Assembly: GCA_030704615.1 (NCBI GenBank)
Contig: CM060731.1
Coordinates: 44,208,001 to 44,268,000 of the forward strand
DNA: 60,000 bases
Source: Takakia lepidozioides
Lineage: Eukaryota; Streptophyta; Takakiopsida; Takakiales; Takakiaceae
Direction of reading: 5' to 3'
Part shown: positions 22,092 to 33,683 of the stretch, one piece after another
Numbering within the stretch: the first letter of the stretch is position 1
How the letters are laid out: the number at the start of each line of letters is the position of its first letter
The notes under the pieces: model-generated
Told to the model about the DNA's origin: nothing
Seen by the model: only the letters and a program-made list of their open reading frames with translations
The model's database searches: none
Translations under genes and position numbers: made by a program

Positions 22092-24580
22092 TCAGAACAC
22101 TACGAGGAGAGAGAAGGCAATATATATCAAGCCACATGGGTAGGCCACTAAAGATCTGTGCTCATCCGCATGGGGTACTAGAACCACCATCAAGCTGGTG
22201 CAGGAACGCGTGCACCACAGCACAGTCAAGGCTGCCATGATAAACTTGATGGCCCCCCTGCAAACATCATAACACTCACATTACCGTTACTTGGCCCAAA
22301 TCTATATCCCAGGCTTTAGCTAGCACTTGTCAAAACCTAAATCTGAGAAGGTTAAATCCCTCCAACTTCTCTCCATGTCCTCTGATGAACTTGTCTCAAA
22401 GAACTACACAAGTCTCAATGTTTCAAAATTAGAATGTAGTTACACTCATGCCCATCATCAATCTAAGTGAATGGCACAACTTAAGATGAAGCATACCTGT
22501 TGGGGACAAATATCGATAAGGCCGAAAAGAGCACCATAGGAATGAGACAGTAGCCCACTAAACTGACACAGCGATACAAATCCAGACTGCCATTGCTGCC
22601 AGCCAAAAGATTGAAGACCATGTACAAGAACAATGAGGCCAGTGTAGTCCATCCTAGAATAACTCCGAAATGGAGTTTCCCAGCAAGAAGCTGGCAGACC
22701 CCAAACAACATGCAGAATATAATGGGTCCTGATAGGTCAGCATCCTCATGTAGATCTGGATTGATCCTGAATGGATTCAGGACCGCGAGCGTCCTCCGGG
22801 TGATTTGTGGAATGTTGATCCCAAGTTCTGTTAGGCCACAACAACAGACCTCTCAATTCATTGACCAAAAGCACTCTCCTGCATTCCAAGACAAACAGGA
22901 CAACACGCATAATGCCACCTGGACGGAGTGCCTTCTGGGGTACTCTTGCCCTAACACAGAGGACACGACAAAGAGAACTGATGCTTTCTCTCCACTTCTG
23001 GTTCAAGGTGGGAACCGATTGAAGTTCTCTGTCCACATACATGCTCTCACACCCCACCATTCCATGTGTATTTAATTTCTTTTCTCAACTGTGTATTCCG
23101 TGAAACTCAATCTCTCACAAAAGTTTTCCATTATGAGGATCAGAAATGCTTGGCAGCTTACCTGCATGAAGCTTTGACCCTTAGGCAATCCCTTGAGTAG
23201 TAGTTGCTTTTAAGTTTTTTTCTTCTTTACTGTTTCTTGTTTCCTTTTGTCCCATAAGCTCTTTGAGCTTTGTGCAGATGTTGTAAAGTACCATCTCATT
23301 TCATTTCATTTCTCTTTGTCTCTACAGCTGGTTGGGGTGGGAGCAGACAAAGGGAAACAAATGACCTGGAGGAGGAGGAGAGCATAATTCAGGCCATTAC
23401 CATCATGGAATAGATAGTCGGATTCACACCTGTGATAAGTCACTTTTGTGGCCTCCACTGGTTCTCACAACAGGAGAACAGAGATAGTGGCGCCCAGAAA
23501 TATGGGAGGAAAGATAAACAGCTAGTGATAGCTACCGGAGACAGAAGATTCCAACAGGAGGACTAGTGCTGAGGAAAATGATGGTACAGACTCTGACGAC
23601 ACTCTGGTGAGGCATGACAAGCTCCTACAATGATACCAGTACATCTGGGTTTTAGGTATGAGTCGTTCTGGGAATAATCAGTGCTGATACTTCTAGAGCA
23701 CCAATGTCAAGGAGACTTGTTCCGTAGCCGTTCATAACCTAACCATAATTGCTGAGCCAAACCAGTTTATATATTGTGTAAACTAACAAGTGTGGCCAAG
23801 CTGCAACCCTGCCCAAAAATCTGTCCCAAAAAACAAGATCAAGAAGAAGCACTGTATGAAGATGGATCCACTACAACTCTGGGGAAAATTGAACTCCCAC
23901 AGACAGGGCTTGGCAATCTGCTATACAGTATGGACTAATTGATGCGTCCAGCTGTGAAGTCTCCTTAAGATCATAGTTATGTCGAGCATCTGAAAAATAA
24001 TCAGTGACAGCTCTACCCTTTCAAGATGAAACCCTAATTGAAAAATCCAATAACTTGAACTTGTTCAAAGGCATTGTTGCATTTTCCATTTCTGACACTA
24101 GATGTGTCACCAATATAACAAAGCATGAACTTCAAACCAATGCAACAATGACTGACCTAACTGTTTAAATTACGTGCTGGAATCTCATTCTGGATATTGT
24201 CAGGGGAGATTCGCAGCATCAAAGTTGGAGATTCCCCTAGCTTGGTCCCCAAACGCGTCTGGTTACAAAGCTATTGCAATGAGGGCGACGGAGAGAGAAA
24301 GAGAGACCTGAAATCACCCACCTTCCAGGAGGGGAGGTTCATCTTCGAAGGCCCCAAATCCACCACCAGCTCCGTATGCCACTCGGGGTGGCGGGGCTGC
24401 AGAGACAGTTCCCAGATCAAAGGCCATGAAAGGAAGGCCCGAACCTCCCCCTGGTCCACTACCCATGGGCATCGGCGACTGTCGAACCTGTGGTTGCATC
24501 TGACTTACAGGCCTGCGATGCTGTGGCACCCCTCTGTACCCTTCTGTTCCATCAAATGACAGAGCCACATCATCCCCCAT
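22092..24580 (-). CDS. YIP1-family (YIPF5/YIPF7-like) ER-Golgi membrane protein, three exons, intact
   Basis: Exons on the minus strand are 24580-24322, 22827-22497 and 22257-22092. Introns of 1494 and 239 bp have GT/AG borders and keep frame, giving 251 residues. The first 86 residues are a cytosolic Gly/Pro/Gln-rich tail ending FGAFEDEPPLLE. Then follow ELGIN, the NPFRINPDLHEDADLSGP segment typical of Yip1 proteins, and five membrane segments, starting with IIFCMLFGVCQLLAGK. The protein ends AFSLLVVF. Yip1 proteins bind Ypt/Rab GTPases and work in COPII vesicle formation and ER/Golgi structure. The start was chosen at the first ATG of the open frame. Nothing is truncated. Gene identity is secure at family level; the exact orthologue is not determined. 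Confidence 0.92.
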
Positions 24581-25600
24581 CTCTCCCCCTCAGAAAACAA
24601 ACAGAAAAGATAGAGCGATGAGATAGAGCAAGTTGTCGTGCACATCTAGGTACTCTCTTCAAAACATGAAGGATTCACATTGTATAATGCCTACACATGC
24701 CTGCCTTGTATATATACTATATATACTATATACTTATACAGAAAGGGGCTCCCTGATGAGGTTTCCATCAACAAGGCGTGAGATACAGGGAGGCCCTGCC
24801 ATTGTTTTATTATTGGCCCTGCCTCAGGGCCTTCCTACGGCAGGACTACGCAAAGGGTTTCAGCTGCTTTAGCACCCATACTTTCGATTAGACTTCCAAT
24901 TGGATCGAGACAGTTGTCAAGAGAGTATTCTGTCTTTTTAATGAATGACATCTGGTCAACTTCTTGTGCATGCCATAAATGAAAGTCCATCCGCTATTAC
25001 CTGCCACCTGGGTGATTCAGGGCTCAAATCCTGTTACCTTGATATTTATTAATAGACTAATTATGTGATCTTCCAGATTTTTACTACCTATTCATAATTA
25101 CTATAGAGCAGGGCTTGCATGAATTCCATGCATTTATTGATACGAAGTTTTATGGAATTATGTTATGGCTAATAATAATATATCTTAGGCCGATCGATCG
25201 GTCTCTCTACACAAAAAGAGCCAATAAGGAATTGAGTGTAACATGTGCCCAACTAGGAACTAAGACTTTCATGTTCCCATAAAGTCTCATGGGAACAACC
25301 CATGATATAAGGTTATGCCCAGTCGGGCAGAGCCAATAAAAAAAAACAAACGACCCAAAAAAAGAGCCTAGGGGCTTTTGTCTAGCTACTGTTCCTTTGG
25401 TGTCTCCATCACGGTTATCCATGTGTCTAGGCCTCATGGCAGCCTTGAGGCATGTAAGGGTTTTAATTTTTTTCCCTTCAGTAATCTTCAATAAAGCTCT
25501 CAACCCCTTTCATTAAAAGGTTATAAATATAAATATATTTACTCACCATATAAATGATATAAATTATTTTCCCCAGTAAGGTGCTGGCCCAAGGGGCTGG
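24581..25600. other. YIP1 upstream region and gene-free DNA
   Basis: The YIP1 5' leader and promoter should lie in the first few hundred bases (read on the minus strand). No other gene is recognised. Palindromic GGCCGATCGATCGGTC occurs at about 25188. Confidence 0.4.
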
Positions 25601-25618
25601 TGTTTCCTTAAATAAAGG

Positions 25619-25619
<1 letters not shown>

Positions 25620-25653
<34 letters not shown>
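25620..25653. repeat. (TA)n microsatellite
   Basis: An uninterrupted run of about 16 AT dinucleotides. Confidence 0.9.
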
Positions 25654-25965
25654 CAATTTTAGCATTATAGCCCTTTAAGCATAATGCATAGTGTGCATTC
25701 TTGTATCAATATATGAAGTAGGGTAGTTTGTTTCTTTGTTTGTTTGTTTGTAACGTTGAGATCTCCAAAACCGCGGGCCCCAGCTATGGTACTTGGTACT
25801 GTTGGAAAGCCCTCGATGAGGAGGGGTACACCGACTTAGCACAGAATACTACACAAAGGTTTGTCATATCAACTTCGTGGTCTTTCTGCGTATGTCAAGG
25901 GTAAATACTCCAGTGCTAACTCTCAGGCTGCTCAGACCTTTGGACATTTAAACTAGAAAGATCTC

Positions 25966-26316
25966 TTGGGCAGGGGCCAAGAGATCATTAAAAAAAGCAT
26001 CCTACTGATCAGAATCAGGAAGAGAGTCATGTTGTCTACAAATTTCAAAGCCATGCATTGTGAGTTTGACAAGGAAAGTCATGCGAAGGAAATCAGCCCC
26101 TTGATCACTCAATGCCATGTTCATCATTTGAGCTTTCCCTTTGTGATAGACAGGGGCTGCACCATGTCTGCCATTCCCTTACAAATTGTGAGAGTGTTGG
26201 GTGTCAAATTAAATCTTGCCAATGGCATGGAGGTTGTCATTGCAGATGGATCTCATTATGTGCCCTTAGGTCTAGTCATTGTGCCCATCCGAACAGGGCC
26301 ACCTCATTTTTTTTGA
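25966..26316 (+). pseudogene. Retropepsin-like fragment of an LTR retroelement
   Basis: The open frame contains FVIDRGCTMSAIP, then VRVLGVKL, then VVIADGSHYVPLG. This follows the aspartic protease layout of retroelements (D-[TS]-G-x, then a hydrophobic flap, then ADG). The catalytic motif reads DRGC, so the usual Thr/Ser is replaced. Neither gag nor RT is adjacent, so it is a stray fragment. A DDI-type cellular retropepsin is less likely because the flanks carry no such gene. Moderate confidence. Confidence 0.5.
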
Positions 26317-26554
26317 GTTGATGGTTCTAGAAGTATGCGCCAAAACACACACTTGTAAAAGAGACCTCCTGAAATGAACTTAACAAGGAAGAAAACAGAG
26401 AGCTCCAGGAAACATGTGAACCCTAAACCTCAACCAACCTGTGAACTTATATTGGTCAGAGAGGGGCAAGAAGACAAAAGGGAAGTATAGAACATATCTG
26501 CACTAGAGCAGATAGTCCGCGATGCAAGTCGAGGAATGCCTCGGCGTGAGCCTG

Positions 26555-26598
26555 GTGGCGTGAGCCTGGTGGCGTGAGCGTAGCCAGGCTCACGCCAC
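26555..26598. repeat. GC-rich hairpin with 15-bp perfect arms
   Basis: GTGGCGTGAGCCTGG at 26555-26569 is the exact inverse of 26584-26598 with a 14-nt loop. Extra partial copies of the arm flank it (26541-26554, 26612-26655), making a cluster of GGCGTGAGC and its complement. Confidence 0.75.
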
Positions 26599-26939
26599 GT
26601 CACCAGCCAATTTGTCACGTCACCGCTCACGCACGCCACGCCACGTCACCAGGCTCCCATCGCGTCGAGGAAGAAACAAAGTATATTTCCGTGATGAGAC
26701 AACTCTTATCAGACAGTAGAGAGTCTAGCCTGGGATATACAGGGTCCTTGGGGAGCCTCGATGAAAGTCCCTTGGATCATATGTTACTCCAGGGACGGCT
26801 GCTTCTGTGGTTCAAGACAAAAAGGACGTTGTAGTGAAAAAAGAGGAAACAACCTCCACTCCAATCGTGGAGCTTTCGGATTCATCAGATGAAGACATAA
26901 CTGAAATCACTACCGTCGTGCACCCTCCTGTGTCATTCC

Positions 26940-28437
26940 AAAACTACGGGCAATGGGGGGGATGGCCGGTTTCAAAAGTGAGTTGCGGGGAATTCGTTGG
27001 GACACTTTCAATATTATGCCTGTGAAATATTTTCCAGAGACGTTTGATGGGGATATCCTTTTCGAGCTCCCTCCTCCTCTTATATTGGAGGTATTTCAAG
27101 CCTGATGCATGGTATGGACAAGAGACACGATGGACACCCATGGTGTAGGACGAAAACGTCGAATATTCAAAATCACGACAAACTCATCTTCAGGAGAACA
27201 GTTTGCAATTGACACCTCAGGTACGAAAATTTCGATTGCAGGTACTTTCTTCAATCGAGGGTTCACAACCAGAGCGAGTGGGAGGGTATCGCTGAAAATC
27301 CATTTAAGCCGGGGGCGGCTCCTACACAGACGGACACTTTCGTTTGCAAATTTTGCAAGTTTGTCCCATCATGTCTGGCGGCTTGTGGTGCAAGAATGTA
27401 CTACGTGGTGCACCGTTTGAAAACTATGTCTCGAGCTTGTGTGCATTTCGGTTTTCATAACCATCCAATCTCAAAGGGAGATTACAGGGAAAGTCTTGAG
27501 ACAGTGTCGAGGTTGATTAAACAAGAGTACGAGAGCAACCCATCCGCAACTACATCTGCAATTGCTCTTGCCGCATTCAAGAGCTTCTTGGACGGCCATA
27601 TTTTTTGTGCAGTGGATTTTGTGGGAAGTAAACTTGATGGACCAGCATTGGACATTGTCATGGATCATTTCTATACATTGAGTTCACCCAACATTCACCA
27701 TCAGGTGAATGCATTGAGAATGCGCTTTGGAAATAGAGGCTACATTGACAACATTCTGGAATTGAAATGAATGAGCAAGTACGAATACATACATGACAGT
27801 GTGTTTCTAGGGCAATGAGCGACAAAAGTATATCTTTTCAAAATGTCCACAACTGGGGATGGCAGCGGGGTGAGCTTCGTCAAACGGATGCAGAAGAGTG
27901 ACGACCTAGACAATATTTTTCTTATGTTTGATCACGTCGAACGGGTGAAAGATTAGACGACTATGGCTTGTCATGTGTACAATCATGTATAACAGCGAGT
28001 TATGACAATTGCAGTTTGTGACATGCAATCGGAGAATCCGGAATCCCAGCAGCTAATGTGGAAATCCCTTATTCGTGTTATGGGGTGCCATGGCGTCCCT
28101 GCTCCGAATTTTGCTGGTTTCATGGCAGATAGTGCACATGCGAATTTCAATGTTGTATGGATTATCTTCGGATCGGGGGACCCAAAGGTGTCAATGGAGA
28201 CGAAAACGGATATCAAACCTGAGATGCAAACACAACATCGTAAGTTGTGCAAAGAGTACAAAGATGCGAAATCAATGGCGGAGGCAAATACACTGTTCCA
28301 GACAATTCGTGCCTGGTGGTTATTTTCAGGAGCAGCATCACTTGAGAGTATGAGAGCGTTGGAAGATTGGTTGACGTTTTGGCACTTCCGGTACAGACAG
28401 TGTGGAGCATCCATGACAACGGTCCGTCTCTAGTACT
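26940..28437 (+). pseudogene. Mutator-like (MULE) transposase, N-terminal and central part, broken
   Basis: Recognisable pieces follow each other in shifting frames. An N-terminal piece around 26956-27105 (SELRGIRWDTFNIMPV, FDGDILFELPPP) is followed by a zinc-finger-like CKFCKFVPSC near 27340-27380. Then comes the HFGFHNHPISKGDYRES segment (27437-27490) and a longer frame to 27770. The block 28002-28433 has GFMADSAHANFNVVW, then QHRKLCKEYKDAKSMAEA and WLTFWHFRYRQCG. An ADxAxxN core and the HNHP segment suit Mutator-superfamily transposases. Frameshifts and stops separate every block. Its C-terminal part appears beyond a CACTA-like insertion at 29716-30521. Superfamily call is from memory of family patterns. 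Confidence 0.55.
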
Positions 28438-28478
28438 GCATGCATTTTCCATATCGTTCAGTGGTGCAGATCTGCATA

Positions 28479-29652
28479 CACTATTGCAAATGGGGGGGGT
28501 TGCGACGCCAGCCGCGCCCCCACGCCTCGCGCGACGCTGAGTCTGCGACGCCGAACCCGCGGCGTTTTTTTGCGACGCCCCGGCATCGCAATCCCCTACT
28601 GCGATACCATTACGACGCCCAGCCGTCGTAAGGTGGCATGAAGGAGGAAAGAGGGCCCTCGCTGCGACGGATTTTTTTTCTTGCAACGCCCCGGCGTCGG
28701 AAATTTTATAAAAAAAAACATTTTTTTTTATTTTTTATTTTGGACGTTGCGACGCCGAGCGTCACTAAGGGCACCTATGTGACGCCAGGGCATCGCAACA
28801 GCATCACCATAGTGGGAGTTTTTTTTTTTTTTTTGGGGCTTTGTGGCCCTCAACTTCACAAAAGCGTCGTTGGGGGCGCCCCGCACTGGGACGCCCAACG
28901 TTGCGACGCTAGGGGGTCGCAATGGCATCGCCACAGGGGGTCGCAATGGTGTTGTGGTCAGATTAGGTCATCACAAGGACGTCGCTTGGGGCACCTAGCG
29001 GTGAGGGGGTGCAACAACGGCGACGACGCTGGGGCTGGGGCTGGGCACTAAGGCTGTGGAGGTTGTAACTCCCCGGCGTCACAAGAGAGACCCTCTTAGA
29101 ATGAACTTGAAGGCTCTTGAAAGAAATGTTTATATGTGTGTATATATATATATATTTAGATTGATTTTGTGATACATAGATGTAGCGTAGGTGTGTTGGT
29201 TAGTTTGTAGTGTCTTAGAAATGTTATAACGTGGAGGTTTTAGGCAAGGGGAGGTCATTTCCAAATATTACCACTTGACGTACAAAAAAATATAGGGTGC
29301 CGAAAATTTTGAGAAAATAAAATTTAGAATACATTTAAAAATACTATAGGGTACTAATATATTGGCGGCACCACATTTAAATTAAAATAGGGTCCAAAGT
29401 AAAGACGTATTTAAAAATAAATAAAACTAATATTGGGTGGAGATAAATTAAATGGACGTCCGGGCGTCGCAAATCGCGTCGACGTCGCAAATCACGGTTT
29501 CGCCTATTTGCGACCCCCATTGGTCGCAAATTTGCGAAAAAAATTTGGCGACGGGCGTCGCAAATTTGGGTTTTCCCCCCTGCCCGAAAAGGGTTGTTTT
29601 ACGACGCCGCGGCGTGGCCGCGACGTCGAAAACCCCCCATTTCCCTGTAGTG
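28479..29652. mobile_element. CACTA-like non-autonomous DNA transposon, copy 1 (complete, 1174 bp)
   Basis: The left end reads CACTATTGCAAATGGGGG and the right end, inverted, CACTACAGGGAAATGGGG. Both are followed by subterminal repeats of GCGACGCC/GACGTCGC type, as in plant CACTA (En/Spm) elements. The centre carries T-runs, a CGACGACGCTGGGGCTGGGG stretch (about 29020-29042) and a (TA)n tract near 29137-29152. No transposase is encoded. It separates the two halves of the MULE-like reading frame, so it inserted into that element. A 3-bp target duplication is not clear. Confidence 0.75.
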
Positions 29653-29715
29653 ACATGCTTGGGTGGTGTTGTAACCTCTTTAATATTCTGAAGTGTGTTT
29701 TCCACTTTATAGAAC

Positions 29716-30521
29716 ATGTCCATTGAGGAAATGGCAGACGTACCATCTTGCAATTTGGCAGAGACAGTGCACAACGCATGGTTGTAACAGTCCGAGAAAT
29801 AGGGCCGTGATTTGTATGTGGCAACAACAGATGATCTCATACGTGCACTCCAACAACAAACCAGATATCATGACTTCTTGAAAGGAGGCGTTGGTGGAAA
29901 GGGTCCGGACAAACAAGAATTGATGTTGCGTGCTGCAAGCAAATAATGGGATCCAAGCAAGATAGCACGGGCGTTGGACATGTGTTCCAAGGGAACGCCT
30001 CTTGTGTCTAGAGTTCCACATCTGGAGGGGAGGAGAGATTCGGCTCCTGCAAGAGGAAATTGAACACCCCACCTGGTTCGGATTCCGATTCGCACAGGGC
30101 AAACCGTGATAACTTCTCCACGCCTCGTGTCCCTCTACATGAGAGATATATCTCCGGACCATCTCTTCTTGAGAAACCTGCAACAGGACGGCAGGCTCCA
30201 ACATATTACACTCTCATTGCAATGGTGCAAGAGATAAATTTGCTTCCTGATATTGTGGAGTCCATGTGCCCCGACCACATTTGACACATAGAGCGCACAA
30301 CTGCATGGTCTCGTGTCAAATGTACGGCAATCAGGGCAACCAATTCTGAAAAATGCAATTCTTCCATATCCAGAGGTGGTGCCCGCACTCCAGCTCCAAC
30401 TTTCACTGGTTTGATGTGCCCATATGGGCAGCCAGAAACCAAGAACCACAAGTTCTGGTTCTGTGACGATAGGGCGTACGACATCACTGTTTCCAATTTC
30501 CCCAATTGCATCTGCTATTAA
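29716..30521 (+). pseudogene. MULE-like transposase, C-terminal part, broken
   Basis: The frame starts MSIEEMADVPSCNLAETVHN and continues through TTDDLIRALQQQTRYHDFLK to a Lys/Ser-rich tail. It ends after KFWFCDDRAYDI at a stop at 30519-30521. Several stops and frameshifts interrupt it. It lies directly beyond the CACTA-like insertion and in the same orientation as 26940-28437, consistent with one original gene. The link is inferred from position and character. Confidence 0.45.
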
Positions 30522-30940
30522 AGATTGATGGATATGTTATTTTTTGCACTTGATTTTTCAATGTACCAACTCAAATTGTTCAGGTCCATTCTCAATTTTT
30601 CTGGTGTGTTGAACAATTTGTGTAAACTATTGTGACATGTGTCTAAACTTTGTGTTCATGCAACATGTTTTGTGTACTCATTCCACTTTGTGATTTAACT
30701 TTATGAACAAAGTCTGACTCAATTTGCCTCTTATCCTTAAGTTTAGTTATAAGTAGTCAGTCACCTTGAACATTGATGTTCTAGTGAAACATCATATGTG
30801 TACGTTAATTGTAATGTAAACTGTTCAACCGCCTATGGTCGCACGCCTATAGGCCCTTCTTTGTATAGGTGTCCATGGTAATAGGCACTTGGGACAGCTG
30901 ACCATTAAACCCTTCCGTACTATCCATACCACTAAATAAT
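30522..30940. other. No gene recognised
   Basis: AT-rich DNA 3' of the MULE-like relic. No reading frame of note. Confidence 0.4.
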
Positions 30941-30946
30941 ATGCGT

Positions 30947-30996
30947 GTGAGTAGGCTCACATGAACAGACTCTCATGCTCACGTGAGCCTACTCAC
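30947..30996. repeat. Hairpin with 14-bp perfect arms
   Basis: GTGAGTAGGCTCAC (30947-30960) is inverted exactly at 30983-30996 across a 22-nt loop. Function unknown; possibly the end of a small TIR element. Confidence 0.7.
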
Positions 30997-31155
30997 ATAA
31001 TAGCGTCGTTGCACTACATGCAATTATTCACTAGTGTGGCATGTGTTGTTGAATACATATTGTATTGTTGTATATATGCATTAAAGACAATTGAAGGATA
31101 CGTCATGAATTTCCAATGACAAAAAGTACTTGAAATTCAGTATCTACCATGCATC

Positions 31156-31791
31156 CACTTCTGCAAAAGGGGGGATTTGCGACGCCCCGCCATTGGCGGG
31201 CGTAGGCGGGAGCGCACGGTTGCGTCGCCGTCAGAGTTTGCGACAATGGGACATCGCAGCGTCGGGTGCCCCAGCTCATGGGGTCGCAGTCGCAGCAGCC
31301 CCAACGTTGGGCGTCCCCAGCGACGCCCTGCCGTCGCACAATGCGACGCCAGGGGGTCGCAATGCCCAAAAAAACAAAACAAAACAAAACAAAATGAGTT
31401 TACGACCCCCCTGCGTCGCAAAAGCATCGCTGGGGGCGCCCCGTGCTAGGGCACCCGACGCTGCGACGCCAGCTACTTGGGGGCAGTAGCTGGGGCACAT
31501 GACGCTGTTACACCAACTGTTGGGGCGACATTAGTTGTTTAGGCAGTGATGCCCAAGCCTCTGGACTTTCCATTTTTATTTCGGCATTGCGACTCCTCCC
31601 TGGCGTTGCTGCAAGTTTAAGGTGTCGTAGCCAGCTTAGGGCGTCGCAAAAACGTCGTTGGGGCTGCAGGAATGACGACGACGCTGGGGCTGGGGATGGG
31701 CACCAAGGCTGCGGAGGTTGCAATTCCCCGACATCACAAGAAGGACCCTCTCTTAGAAGGTACTTGGAGAAATCTTGATATGTGTGTATAT
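31156..31791. mobile_element. CACTA-like element copy 2, left half
   Basis: The end CACTTCTGCAAAAGGGGGG followed by TTTGCGACGCC matches the left end of copy 1 (28479). The interior also matches, including the CGACGACGCTGGGGCTGGGG stretch (31675-31697) and TCACAAGAAGGACCCTCTC. Similarity stops at TGTGTGTATAT (31780-31791). The right half of the same element type starts 11.8 kb away at 43615. The inserted block between them begins exactly here. Confidence 0.7.
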
Positions 31792-32016
31792 TCTAGCTAC
31801 GACCGAAGTTCGAAAGCTAGTTTAGCATAGAGCAGGAATAAGGTGCCATATTGCCACGTTTTCGTCGTCAAATTTCGTCAATCTGCCCGGACTGCCCGCC
31901 CGAAATACGCCAATAGAAATTGCCGCGCCAACGTTTTCGAAACTGCCCGAAATGCCCAGATCTTCATCTTCTTGATCTGCGTTTTCCGCCATCGTTCACC
32001 TTGCAAGCTGCAAGCT

Positions 32017-32078
32017 CTCAACGAATTGAGGAAATCCATGCTGAGCTGAAGACTTGCTAAAGAGATTGGCTTGGCAGA
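32017..32078 (+). pseudogene. Small PPR E/DYW-region fragment
   Basis: GAATTGAGGAAATCCATGCTGAGCTG at 32022-32047 matches the linker between the PPR array and the DYW domain at 35436-35461 (encoding KEIHAELRRL). It is an isolated scrap without flanking PPR repeats. Confidence 0.45.
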
Positions 32079-32509
32079 TGAAGGATCAAGCAAATGATGG
32101 GGAAGGGTGTCGCTTTTTCTTAATGTACGATCTGAAGAAGTTTGTCCATCCTGCAAAGGTGGGCTCTTGGCTCCTGTCAGTACCATGATTTGGTATTCTT
32201 CCTGATGTTTGCAAGGTTCTTGGGAGAGTCAGCTTGGCCTTAGCAGGCCGTGTTCAATCTCTACCTGCTCAGATGCACCGTGGTGGTTCTCATAGATCAA
32301 TCCGACATTACCTGACTAAAGACACAAACAACACACACAAGAGGTCATTTTGGGTTTGATGGTCGGTCAAATCCTCCATGGGTCATGACACAAGATCAAG
32401 GACAGTCTGGTGAAGGCACCTTCTTCTTCGACCTATTTCGGCTTGTTCCATTCAGATCCAGGGTGCACTCCAGATTCCACGAAAAAGCCATTGCGCACAG
32501 CTACATTGG

Positions 32510-32607
32510 GGAATGCCCTATCAGGTATCCGTCAACTTACTCCAGGGGCTCGAATGTGGGAATGCCCTATTAGGTATCCGTCAACTTACTCCAGGGGTTC
32601 GAATGTG
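32510..32607. repeat. 49-bp tandem duplication
   Basis: The unit containing GGTATCCGTCAACTTACTCC occurs twice with period 49 (about 32510-32558 and 32559-32607) with two visible differences. Confidence 0.8.
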
Positions 32608-32609
32608 GG

Positions 32610-33660
32610 AACTAGTGAAATTGATCTGCATGATGAGGATAACATTTGTGCCATGAATCTCACCCGCATCCACTGGGCTGATTGTTGTGAAAGTCCATGC
32701 GTAGACTAGAATCAACATGTTCAATGTTGAGATGCCCCCGAGTTTCCTGTCACCAACTAGCATACCTGGCAATCTGAGTGGCCTGTAATGCCAATAGAAT
32801 CCATTTTTCAGCATTTGAAAGGAGAGGCATCCATCTCTGTGGCCCACAATTCCATAAGAAATTGCTCTACTACCTTCAACAATTCACTGAGCTTCCAGCC
32901 AATCATGATAGGAGGGATACAAATTGCTCACATATACAGGGGCTCAGATGGTCCAGGGCTGGCTTCATATGCGCTGAACTCTAAGCCAAATTACTTGGGG
33001 TAAAATTCTTATATATAGAGGTCACATTGGAGGGTTGCAGATGGTCCAGGGCTGGCTACTCCACCCGCAGTCTCTACAATTGCCCACTTCGTCATCTCAC
33101 TTCCACCTCTGTCTCTCTCATTCTTAACTCCCTCCTGACCCTCACAGCTACCTGAAGACAATATTCAATTTTTGACTCACTGTCCTGGGTACTCTGACCA
33201 GACACCCTCTTCAAATCCATTCAAGGATAAACTTGTGCATGTACCTTTGTTTACCAACTTTGAATATGTCAAGGCTGAGCCAAAGCTCAGCCCCTTTCAC
33301 ACTCCAGTAGTGGGACTTACTCTGATAGAGCAATTCGTTTAGGCTTTCCAGATTTCCAGATTCAACTAAAGGCACATTTGTTTGCATTTGCAGTGCGTGT
33401 GCACGCTCGGCAGCCCTAGAACGTGCAGCAAAATGCGTTCTAAATGGGATCCACAGGATGCTGCTATTTATGTGTTACTATCAAGCCTGGCAGGCGGGAC
33501 AATACTACAAAGGTGTGAAAAATGATGAGGGACAGAGGTCTCAGAAAGGAGCCAGGTCTCACTGCTGTATTGAGGTGGACAACCAGGTGCATACATTTGT
33601 TGTAGAATAGTGTGATAAGTTGAGTTGGTTGTTTCATAGAACAAATCATGCATAGGTCCT
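32610..33660. other. Interior of unit A without a recognised gene
   Basis: Nothing coding is recognised. A phrase AGATGGTCCAGGGCTGGCT is present at 32946 and 33039. The exon-like repeat of 16675-16830 has a partial copy here at 33280-33365. Confidence 0.4.
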
Positions 33661-33683
33661 TGCCTTGCTGCTAGCAGCTGACC

